Assembly (NCBI GenBank): GCA_963755085.1 | Contig: CAVWIN010000008.1 | Span: 186,001 to 250,000 of the forward strand | DNA: 64,000 bases | Reading direction: 5' to 3' | From: JACVRM01 sp963755085 | GTDB taxonomy: Bacteria; Actinomycetota; Thermoleophilia; Gaiellales; Gaiellaceae | Shown: positions 25,615 through 31,913 of the stretch, piece after piece | Layout: every line of letters starts with the position of its first letter | How positions within the stretch are numbered: position 1 is the stretch's first letter | The notes under the pieces: model-generated | Told to the model about the DNA's origin: nothing | Seen by the model: only the letters and a program-made list of their open reading frames with translations | The model's database searches: none | Position numbers and translations under genes: made by a program

Positions 25615-26193
25615 GTGGTTCTTGCCGACCGCACGATCCGGCGGCTGCTCGACGAGGGGCGGATCGGCATCGACCCGTACGACGAGTCGCTGCTCCAGCC
25701 GTCCTCGGTGGACGTGCGCGTCGACCGCTACTTCCGGGTCTTCCACAACAACCGCTACCCGTACATCGACGTCCGCGAGCCGCAGGAGGAGCTGACCGAG
25801 CTCGTCGAGGTCGAGGACGACCGGCCGTTCGTGCTGCACCCCGGCGAGTTCGTGCTCGGGTCGACGCTCGAGCGGGTCACGCTCCCGGACGATCTGGTCG
25901 CTCGATTAGAAGGAAAAAGTTCATTAGGGAGGCTCGGCCTGCTGATCCACTCCACGGCCGGGTTCATCGACCCGGGCTGGGACGGGCACGTCACGCTCGA
26001 GCTCTCGAACGTCGCCAACCTCCCGATCACGATCTACTACACGATGAAGATCGGGCAGCTGTCATTCGTGCAGCTGACCGAGCCGGCCGAGACGCCATAC
26101 GGGGCCGACAAGCTCGGCTCCAAGTACCAGGGGCAGCGCGGGCCGACACCGTCGCGCTACTGGCAGAACTTCGAGCAGGCCCCCATCAGGTGA
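25615..26193 (+). CDS. dcd: dCTP deaminase (possibly bifunctional dCTP deaminase/dUTPase)
   Basis: The 192-residue product makes dUTP, or dUMP if bifunctional, from dCTP. It shows LQPSSVDVRV near the N-terminus, the trimer-interface and active-site motif GKSSLGRLGLLIHSTAGFIDPGWDG with the acidic catalytic residue in VTLELSN, and the C-terminal YQGQRGPTPSR lid. Length and motifs match actinobacterial Dcd, some of which also hydrolyse dUTP. The GTG at 25615 was chosen over upstream in-frame starts because the upstream stretch is the repeat cluster. Confidence 0.93.
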   Translation: MVLADRTIRRLLDEGRIGIDPYDESLLQPSSVDVRVDRYFRVFHNNRYPYIDVREPQEELTELVEVEDDRPFVLHPGEFVLGSTLERVTLPDDLVARLEGKSSLGRLGLLIHSTAGFIDPGWDGHVTLELSNVANLPITIYYTMKIGQLSFVQLTEPAETPYGADKLGSKYQGQRGPTPSRYWQNFEQAPIR

Positions 26194-27086
26194 ACATCCT
26201 CGTCACCGGCGGCACCGGCTTCGTCGGGCCGCGGGTCGTGCACGCCCTCCGCTCGCGCGACCTGCCGGTGCGCGCGCTGGCGCGGAAGCCGGAGCACGAG
26301 AGCAAGCTGCGCTCCTGGAACGTCGAGCTCGTCCAGGGCGACATGACCGATCCCGAGAGCCTGAAGCGGGCCGTCAACGGCGTCGACACCGTCGTCCACC
26401 TCGTCGCGATCCGCCAGGGCACGACCGAGCAGTTCCGCCGGATCATGATCGAGGGCACGCAGGGCCTGCTGGATGCCGCGAAGGCGGCGGGGGTGAAGCG
26501 GTTCGTCCTCATGAGCGCCCTCGGCACGACCGAGGAGACGAAGGACGTCGTCCCGTACTACGGGGCCAAGTGGGCCGAGGAGCAGGACGTCAAGGCGTCC
26601 GGCATCCCGTACGTGATCTTCCGGCCCAGCTTCATCTTCGCCGAGGGCGGCGGCATTCTGAAGACGTTCGCGAAGCTCGCGAAGATCGGGCCGGTGACCG
26701 CCGTGACCGGCAAGGGGACGCAGCTCATCCAGCCGATCTGGATCGACGACCTGGCGCAGTTCTTCGCCGAGGCGGCCACGCGCGACGACGTCCTCAACCA
26801 GACCTGGGAGCTGGGCGGCCCCGACCGCGTGGACTGGAACGAGTTCTGGACTCGGCTGCGCCGGACGCTCGGCATCAAGCGGCGACCGACCGTACACATG
26901 CCGATGTGGTTCATGCGCGCGAACGCGGTCGTCACCGAGCGGCTGCCCGGAAACATCCCGCTGACGCGCGACCTGTTGAAGATGCTCGAGGCCGGCGACA
27001 ACGTCACGGCTGACAATTCCGCCGCCGAAACGTTCGGCGTGAAGCTGATGCCGCTGGACGAGCAGCTCCGCCGCGGCACCGCCTAG
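26190..27086 (+). CDS. NAD(P)-binding SDR-family epimerase, complex I NDUFA9-like
   Basis: The 298-residue protein begins directly with the Rossmann motif ILVTGGTGFVGPRVV. It has the atypical SDR (SDR_a5/NmrA-like) pattern with YYGAKWAEEQ in place of the classical YxxxK. A C-terminal helical part (WFMRANAVVTERLPGNIPLTRDLLKML) resembles NDUFA9-like proteins that bind NADPH without a known reaction. The start overlaps the dcd stop by 4 bases. Confidence 0.87.
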   Translation: MNILVTGGTGFVGPRVVHALRSRDLPVRALARKPEHESKLRSWNVELVQGDMTDPESLKRAVNGVDTVVHLVAIRQGTTEQFRRIMIEGTQGLLDAAKAAGVKRFVLMSALGTTEETKDVVPYYGAKWAEEQDVKASGIPYVIFRPSFIFAEGGGILKTFAKLAKIGPVTAVTGKGTQLIQPIWIDDLAQFFAEAATRDDVLNQTWELGGPDRVDWNEFWTRLRRTLGIKRRPTVHMPMWFMRANAVVTERLPGNIPLTRDLLKMLEAGDNVTADNSAAETFGVKLMPLDEQLRRGTA

Positions 27087-27175
27087 ACACCCGCTTCGAC
27101 GCGAGCTACGGCGAGTCGGCCGAGTTCATGTACTCGTCCGAGGTCGCCGAGCACATTCGCGCCTGAGAAAAGAAC
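27087..27175 (+). other. Short open tail after the epimerase, possible gene remnant
   Basis: A 26-codon open stretch in the +1 frame (27086 to about 27166, ending TGA) encodes a well-composed peptide (RFDASYGESAEFMYSSEVAEHI). It has no start or ribosome-binding site of its own. It could be the remains of a gene end or of a longer epimerase C-terminus. No family was recognised. Confidence 0.25.
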
Positions 27176-27197
27176 GGGGGCCGCTCGCGCGGCCCCC
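27176..27197 (-). terminator. Strong intrinsic terminator, minus strand
   Basis: GGGGGCCGC and its inverse GCGGCCCCC form a 9-bp stem with a TCGC loop. Read leftward, the hairpin is followed by GTTCTTTTCTC, a T-rich tail. Read rightward there is no T-tract. It therefore ends minus-strand transcription coming through the structured region at 27204-27333. Confidence 0.75.
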
Positions 27198-27203
27198 GGT
27201 TCC

Positions 27204-27333
27204 GGTTACCAGCGGTGTATTGGTAAGGACGCCTGCCGGCCGTCGCTAGACGGCGGCGCTTAAAGCGTGTCCCCCACGCTGGCTAGACGATTCCCCGTAG
27301 GTCTCGGGGACAGCGTCCCTACCCGCTGGTACC
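27204..27333 (-). ncRNA. Candidate structured RNA at the 3' end of the sufU-Rieske-methyltransferase operon
   Basis: Two nested long helices enclose this 130-base region. The outer one pairs 27204-27215 with 27323-27333 (GGTTACCAGCGG with CCGCTGGTACC, one bulge). The inner one pairs 27223-27232 with 27313-27322 (ten bases including one G-U in the minus-strand RNA). Inside are hairpins at 27239-27254 (GCCGTC/GACGGC) and 27264-27280 (AGCGTG/CACGCT). The hairpin loop TCCCC at 27270-27274 is complementary to GGGGA at 27306-27310, so a pseudoknot is possible. The minus-strand intrinsic terminator at 27176-27197 indicates the strand. No known RNA class was recognised. Confidence 0.5.
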
Positions 27334-27360
27334 TCCACTGCCCGTACTCGAATCTGTCAC
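27319..27360 (-). CDS. Possible 13-residue leader-type peptide with strong ribosome-binding site
   Basis: Just after the O-methyltransferase stop, AAAGGAGGTGGTCC (minus strand, 27378-27365) matches the anti-Shine-Dalgarno sequence almost fully. Ten bases after the GGAGG core is GTG at 27360, opening a frame for 13 residues (VTDSSTGSGGTSG) that ends in TAG inside the outer helix of the RNA candidate. So strong a site with so short a frame suggests a translated leader or a regulatory site rather than a functional protein. Confidence 0.4.
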   Translation of the reverse strand: MTDSSTGSGGTSG

Positions 27361-27384
27361 GTCCGGACCACCTCCTTTCCGCGG

Positions 27385-27975
27385 TTAATCAGAGTGTAGC
27401 CAGGACGCAAGGACGACTGAAAGCTCGAGACCACGATCCAGCGGGACGGTCACGCTCTCGAGGTTCGGGTCGGCCTGCCGGGCGGCCGAGTACGACGCCA
27501 GCGGGTCCGGGTGCGAGATGACGTTGTCCGCGACGACCAGGGCGCCCGGCTCGAGCGCCGGCCGCGACGCCGCGAACAGCCGCTCGTAGTCGTCCTTCTC
27601 GGCGTCGAGGAAGACGACATCTGCCGGGCGGGGCAGCGCCTGGAACGCATCGCCCTCGACGAGCTCCGCCTCGACGCCGGCGTCGGCGACGTTCCGCCGC
27701 CACGCCTCGCACTTCACGGGATCGGCCTCGAGCGAGGTGACCCGGCTACCCGACAGCCGCGCGGCCGCCGCGAGCCAGATCGTCGAATAGCCGCGCGAGC
27801 CGCCGATCTCGAGCACGCGGCATCCGGGCCGCGACGCTATCAGTGCGAACAGGAACCGCCCGGTCGTGGCCGCGACCTGGCGGGAGCGCTGCGAGGAAGG
27901 CAGCCCGCGGGCGCGCTCGTCGGCGTCCTCGGCCTCGAGCCGGGCGAGCACCATGCGGACGCGCTCGTCGAGCAT
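27385..27975 (-). CDS. O-methyltransferase (COMT-like family)
   Basis: This 196-residue SAM-dependent enzyme has motif I VLEIGGSRGYSTIWLA (about 54-69), the acidic residue in TSLEADP and VVFLDAEKDDYERLF, which holds the metal-binding aspartate of the O-methyltransferase family 3. The C-terminal LSVVLASWLHSD is close to the usual end of the family. Start and stop overlap with the Rieske gene upstream, so it is in one operon with sufU. The substrate is unknown. Confidence 0.87.
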   Translation of the reverse strand: MLDERVRMVLARLEAEDADERARGLPSSQRSRQVAATTGRFLFALIASRPGCRVLEIGGSRGYSTIWLAAAARLSGSRVTSLEADPVKCEAWRRNVADAGVEAELVEGDAFQALPRPADVVFLDAEKDDYERLFAASRPALEPGALVVADNVISHPDPLASYSAARQADPNLESVTVPLDRGLELSVVLASWLHSD

Positions 27976-28295
27976 CAGTCGACCTCGATGTCGACCTTGA
28001 TCATCCCGCTCTCGTCGACGCGTACCGGGAACGTCTGAACGGGCGCGTATGCAGGCGGGTTCAGGACGCGACCCGTCTTGATCTCGAACTTCGAGCCGTG
28101 GCGTGGGCAGATTACCGTGCAGTCCTCGAGGTCGACCGGCCCCTCGCAGAGTGGGCCATCGTCGTGCGAGCAGCGGTCCTCGATGGCGTAGAGCTCGCCG
28201 TCGAGGTTGTAGACACAGGCGCCGTCATAGCCGGCGTGGACGATGCGGTGCGCGCCGGGCGGGAGCTCGTCGAGCGGGCAGACGTCGACCTCCAA
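27975..28295 (-). CDS. Rieske-type (2Fe-2S) ferredoxin, SUF-associated
   Basis: The 106-residue protein is a single Rieske domain with both cluster-binding boxes, C42-S-H44 and C63-P-R-H66. It resembles small bifunctional-dioxygenase-type ferredoxins (ICPRHGSKFEIKTGRVL). It starts at a TTG directly after the sufU stop and ends overlapping the methyltransferase start. Small Rieske or non-haem Fe-S proteins next to sufU are frequent in actinobacteria, where they may take or pass electrons for cluster assembly. That role is inferred. Confidence 0.9.
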   Translation of the reverse strand: MEVDVCPLDELPPGAHRIVHAGYDGACVYNLDGELYAIEDRCSHDDGPLCEGPVDLEDCTVICPRHGSKFEIKTGRVLNPPAYAPVQTFPVRVDESGMIKVDIEVD

Positions 28296-28733
28296 CTACG
28301 TGAGCGTCAGGTCGGCCGCGCTCGTCCACTCCTCCGGGAGCGGCGTGCCCTTCGCCTTGTGCAGCGCGAGCTTCAGGACGCCGAGCCCGAGGATGGCGCA
28401 CTTGAGGCGCACGGGCGTCAGCGGGATGCCGACCTCCTCGAGCAGCTCCTCCTTCGGCATCGCGGCCACCTCGGAGGCCTTCCGGCCCTTGACCATCTCC
28501 ATCAGCATCGAGGTCGACGCCTGGCTGATCGCACAGCCGCGGCCCTCGAAGCGGATGTCGCGGATGGTGTCGCCGTCCTCGTCGAAGGCGACCTCGACCG
28601 AGACCTCGTCGCCGCAGAGCGGGTTCATGCCCTCGGCCGCGACGTCGGCGTGCTCGAGGTGCCCGTGCTGCCGCGGGTTCTTGTAGTGGTCCAGGATCAG
28701 CTCCCGGTACATCTGCTCGAACTCGCTCACCAA
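28296..28733 (-). CDS. sufU: SufU family Fe-S assembly / sulfur-transfer protein
   Basis: The 145-residue product has the SufU zinc and sulfur-acceptor residues C40 with D42 (NPLCGDEV), C67 (EGRGCAIS) and C112 (RLKCAILG), plus the insertion that separates SufU from IscU. In Gram-positive bacteria SufU accepts persulfide from the cysteine desulfurase SufS. Here sufS lies 700 bases away on the same strand with a methyltransferase gene on the opposite strand in between. The sufBCD genes are 15 kb to the right. Confidence 0.94.
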   Translation of the reverse strand: MVSEFEQMYRELILDHYKNPRQHGHLEHADVAAEGMNPLCGDEVSVEVAFDEDGDTIRDIRFEGRGCAISQASTSMLMEMVKGRKASEVAAMPKEELLEEVGIPLTPVRLKCAILGLGVLKLALHKAKGTPLPEEWTSAADLTLT

Positions 28734-28763
28734 TCGAGCTTAGCGCCCGTCTAGCATCGTCCG

Positions 28764-29450
28764 ATGAGCTGGGACGAGGGCTTCGCGGTCGCCTACGACG
28801 ACTGGGCGGCGCACATGACGGAGGACGTCCCCTTCTACGTCGCGCTCGCGCGCGCGGCGGAAGGGCCGCTCGTGGAGCTCGCGGTCGGCAACGGCCGGGT
28901 CGCGATCCCGGTCGCGCGGGCGACGGAGCGAACCGTGATCGGCATCGACACGTCCCCTGCGATGCTGGCGCTCGCGCGCGAGGCCGCCAACGAGGCGGGC
29001 GTGATGCTCGATCTCCACGAGGGCGACATGCGCGAGCTCCGCCTGGAGGAGCCGGCCGGTCTCGTCTACTGCCCGTTCCGCGCGCTCCTCCACCTGCCGA
29101 CCTGGTCCGACCGGAGACAGACGTTCGAGCGCGTGGCCGCATCGCTCCGGCCCGGCGGTCGCTTCGCCTGGAACGCATTCGCGTTCGACCATCACATCGC
29201 GGCGCGGCTCGACGGCGCGCACCAGGACGAGCCGGTGCCCCACTCGCTCCGCTACGACGTCCCCGACAACCGCATCGATATCGATCTCGACGGCGGCGGC
29301 CGCAGCTCGCTGTGGTGGGCGACCAAGAACGAGTGGCTCGGGCTGATCGACGTGGCCGGCCTCCAGCTCGAGTCGCTGCACGGCGGCTTCGCGGGCGAGC
29401 CGCTGACGGGCGACAGCCGCGAGTACGTCTTCGTGGCGCGACGGCGCTAG
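28764..29450 (+). CDS. Class I SAM-dependent methyltransferase
   Basis: This 228-residue protein has motif I as LVELAVGNGRVAIPVA (about 37-52), the acidic strand-2 end in VIGIDTSPAM and the post-II motif GLVYCPFRALLHL. The C-terminal part has the two beta strands typical of small-molecule methyltransferases (SLWWATKNEW). It is transcribed against its neighbours sufU and sufS. Its stop overlaps the sufS stop by 3 bases. The substrate is unknown. Confidence 0.86.
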   Translation: MSWDEGFAVAYDDWAAHMTEDVPFYVALARAAEGPLVELAVGNGRVAIPVARATERTVIGIDTSPAMLALAREAANEAGVMLDLHEGDMRELRLEEPAGLVYCPFRALLHLPTWSDRRQTFERVAASLRPGGRFAWNAFAFDHHIAARLDGAHQDEPVPHSLRYDVPDNRIDIDLDGGGRSSLWWATKNEWLGLIDVAGLQLESLHGGFAGEPLTGDSREYVFVARRR

Positions 29451-30691
29451 CCGAAAACGGTGCGGGCCTTGTGGAGCCCCTCCACCAGCCGGTCGATCTC
29501 CTCCGGCACCGTGTAGAGGTAGAAGCTCGCCCGGTTCGTCGCGGCGACGCCCAACCGGCCCATCAGCGGCTGGCAGCAGTGGTGGCCGGCGCGGATGGCC
29601 ACGCCGCCCATGTCCAGGATCTGGGCGACGTCGTGGGGATGGATCCCGTCGAGGTTGAACGACACGATCCCCGCCCGCTTCTCGGCGGGCGGGCCGTAGA
29701 GCGTGATCCCGGGCACATCGACGAGCCGCTCGAGCGCGTAGGCGGTCAGCTCATGCTCCCAGGCCTCGATCGCCTCGAGGCCGGCGGCCTCCAGGTAGTC
29801 GACGGCCGCACCGAACCCGACCGCCTCGGCGATCGGCTGCGTCCCCGCCTCGAACTTGGCCGGGACGTCGCCCCAGGTGGTGTTCTCGAACGTGACCTTG
29901 CGGATCATGTGGCCGCCGAGGTTGAACGGCTCCATCGCCTCGAGCAGCTCCAGCCGCCCCCAGAGTGCGCCGACGCTCGTCGGCCCGCACATCTTGTGGG
30001 CGGAGAAGGCGAGGAAGTCGGCGTCGAGCGCCTGCACGTCGATGCGCCGGTGCGGCGCCGCCTGGGCCGCGTCGACCACGACGATCGCGCCCTGGCCGTG
30101 CGCCCACGCCGCCACGCGCTCGACCGGGTTCACGGTGCCGAGCGAGTTGGAGACGAGGTTCATCGCGACGACCTTGATGTTCCCGGCCGCGGGCAGCTCG
30201 TCGAGCGCGTCCAGGTCGAGCTCGCCGGCGTCGTCGACCGGGATCATCCGCATCGTCGCGCCCGTGCGCTTCGCGATGTACTGCCAGGGCACGAAGTTGG
30301 AGTGGTGCTCGAGCTCGGTGACGACGACCACGTCGCCGGGGCCGAGGTTCGACAGGCCCCACGCGTACGCGACGAGGTTGAGGCTCTCGGTCGCGTTGCG
30401 CGTGAAGATGATCTCGCGCGGGCTCCGCGCGTTGATGAAGGCGGCCAGCTTCTGGCGAGCGCCCTCGTAGCCGGCCGTCGCGCGCTCCGAGAGCGCGTAG
30501 ACGCCGCGGTGCACGTTGCCGTAGGACGTCTCGTAGAAATCGCGGATCGCGTCGAGGACCTGGCGCGGCTTGTGCGAGCTGACCGCAGAGTCGAGATACG
30601 CGAGCGGCTTGCCGTGAATCTCCTGCTCGAAGATCGGGAAGTCGGCGCGGAGCGCCCGCGCATCGAGCTTCTTCGGGGTCGTCACGGCCAC
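29447..30691 (-). CDS. sufS: Cysteine desulfurase SufS
   Basis: Using the GTG at 30691 gives 414 residues, and a second GTG at 30685 is equally possible. The type II desulfurase pattern is clear: YLDSAVSSHKP, NATESLNLVAYAW, H in ELEHHSNFVPWQ, the Schiff-base lysine in FSAHKMCGPTS and the catalytic cysteine in the short loop of RAGHHCCQPLM. It takes sulfur from L-cysteine and hands it to SufU. Upstream in-frame sequence to 30778 is Arg/Pro-rich and was excluded. Confidence 0.95.
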   Translation of the reverse strand: MAVTTPKKLDARALRADFPIFEQEIHGKPLAYLDSAVSSHKPRQVLDAIRDFYETSYGNVHRGVYALSERATAGYEGARQKLAAFINARSPREIIFTRNATESLNLVAYAWGLSNLGPGDVVVVTELEHHSNFVPWQYIAKRTGATMRMIPVDDAGELDLDALDELPAAGNIKVVAMNLVSNSLGTVNPVERVAAWAHGQGAIVVVDAAQAAPHRRIDVQALDADFLAFSAHKMCGPTSVGALWGRLELLEAMEPFNLGGHMIRKVTFENTTWGDVPAKFEAGTQPIAEAVGFGAAVDYLEAAGLEAIEAWEHELTAYALERLVDVPGITLYGPPAEKRAGIVSFNLDGIHPHDVAQILDMGGVAIRAGHHCCQPLMGRLGVAATNRASFYLYTVPEEIDRLVEGLHKARTVFG

Positions 30692-30709
30692 CCCGGCATC
30701 GTACTCCCG

Positions 30710-30726
30710 GGCCTGCGGCGCAGGCC
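30710..30726 (-). terminator. Hairpin between response regulator and sufS
   Basis: GGCCTGC (30710-30716) and GCAGGCC (30720-30726) form a 7-bp stem with a GGC loop, 15 bases after the response-regulator stop. There is no T-tract, as is common for terminators in GC-rich actinobacteria. Confidence 0.45.
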
Positions 30727-30741
30727 GTGCGCGTACGGGCG

Positions 30742-31125
30742 CTAGCTCGCGGTGCTCGCGGGGGCGACCGACCGGCACGCGTCGACGAGGCCGTACCAGT
30801 CGACCTTGTCCACGACCGTCATGCCGATCCCCGCAGACTCGCGCTCGACCTCGTCGTCCACGAAGGCCGAGAAGAGCACGAGCCGCCCCTCGAACCCGTC
30901 CGCGACCAGGCGTTGCGCAACGTCGAGCCCCGACATCTCCGGCATGCGGAGATCCAGCACGACAAGGTCGTAGCGGCCCGCGGCGGCGCGTAGCAGCGCC
31001 TCGCGGCCGTCGGCGGCCTCGTCAACGTCCCACCCCTCGGTCGACAGGACGATGCCGAGCATGCTGCGGATGTCGTCCTCGTCGTCCACGACGAGCACAC
31101 GGCCAAGTGCAGATTCTGTCGTCAT
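30742..31125 (-). CDS. Single-domain response regulator (receiver only)
   Basis: From the ATG at 31125, preceded by GGAAGGAGGAG, the product is 127 residues. It is a lone CheY-like receiver with the acidic pair in VVDDEDD (about 13-19), the phospho-acceptor D58 in LVVLDLRMPEMSG and the conserved lysine near VVDKVDW. No output domain follows. It may act on a partner by protein contact or as a phosphorelay intermediate. No histidine kinase gene is nearby. Confidence 0.9.
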   Translation of the reverse strand: MTTESALGRVLVVDDEDDIRSMLGIVLSTEGWDVDEAADGREALLRAAAGRYDLVVLDLRMPEMSGLDVAQRLVADGFEGRLVLFSAFVDDEVERESAGIGMTVVDKVDWYGLVDACRSVAPASTAS

Positions 31126-31280
31126 CGCTCCTCCTTCCATCGGCCGCCACGGTCCGACCTTGAGCCCCATGTTCCCTGGCGGGGCGGCTCCCGAACTCCC
31201 CCATCCGAGGGAATCGGAAAGAACCGGGTGCCTGCGGGACACGAATGACCCCCATGCACCTCAACCTGGAAGGAGCCTTA

Positions 31281-31716
31281 ATGCGGTATCGCACTGCAAT
31301 CATCGCCGTCCTGGCAGCCGCCGTCTGGGCCGTCGCCGCGAGCGCGGCAATGAGCCCGGTTGTGTCGGCCAAGATGACCGGCGGGGCGGAGAGCCCCAAG
31401 GGCCCGGCCGGCGGGTCCGGCCTCGCCGATCATCCACCTGAACGCGGCGAAGGGCACCGTCTGCTGGCAGTTCAAGAACCTGAAGGGCGTCACGAGCCCG
31501 AACGCCTCGCACATCCACAAGGGCGGCAAGGGCGTCTCCGGGCCGGTGTTCATCGCGCTCGGCGGCAAGTTCGCACTGAAGGGCTGCACGACCGCGTCGA
31601 AGAGCGCGATCACCGCGGTCGAGTCGAAGCCCGGCGCGTACTACGTGAACGTGCACAACGCGAAGTACCCGAACGGCGCAGTCCGCGGCCAGCTGGTCAC
31701 GGGCGCAGCCGGCTAG
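31281..31716 (+). pseudogene. CHRD-domain secreted protein, frameshifted
   Basis: An ATG at 31281 after GGAAGGAG starts a signal peptide (IIAVLAAAVWAVAASA) and the first CHRD strand (SAKMTGGAES). At about 31428 the frame breaks. The rest of the domain continues in the +1 phase (IIHLNAAKGTVCWQF, ASHIHKG, YYVNVHNAKYPNGAVRGQL) to TAG at 31714-31716. One base too many near GCCGATCATC explains it. CHRD domains are beta-rich extracellular modules of unclear function. It may be a real lesion or a sequencing error, since the second part is perfectly preserved. Confidence 0.8.
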
Positions 31717-31728
31717 GAGCGCATGAGA

Positions 31729-31748
31729 GGGGCGGCTTCGGCCGCCCC
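31729..31748 (+). terminator. UUCG-loop hairpin terminator
   Basis: GGGGCGGC and GCCGCCCC form an 8-bp GC stem closed by a TTCG tetraloop, 12 bases after the CHRD stop codon. The stable tetraloop hairpin directly after the gene supports a terminator even without a T-run. Confidence 0.6.
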
Positions 31749-31803
31749 AGGGGTCTTCGGCGGGATACCGCTCGTCCGGCGTGGTGCGATGCTCGTTCCG
31801 AGG

Positions 31804-31860
31804 CTAGGACGCAGGGAGCGTTCGTATGCTTGCCATACGGGCGCGACCGAGGACGACGCC
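31804..31860. repeat. Dispersed hairpin-centred repeat, copy B
   Basis: It carries the same arms as copy A at 8917-8978 (AGGACGCAGGGAGC, then CGACCGAGGACG) around a different stem, CGTATG (31823-31828) with CATACG (31834-31839). The stem differs in sequence from copy A, but both copies pair. It lies between the CHRD gene and dipZ. Confidence 0.6.
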
Positions 31861-31913
31861 TCGGGACGAGCAGCGTGCCGCGACGGACACAGCTGTATTC
31901 CGCCGGAGACCCC

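Noticed and set aside
27365..27400. Plus-strand similarity to the 16S rRNA 3' end (CCACCTCCTTT)
   Set aside because: Only the anti-Shine-Dalgarno stretch matches; nothing else of 16S rRNA is present. It is better read as a strong ribosome-binding site on the minus strand.
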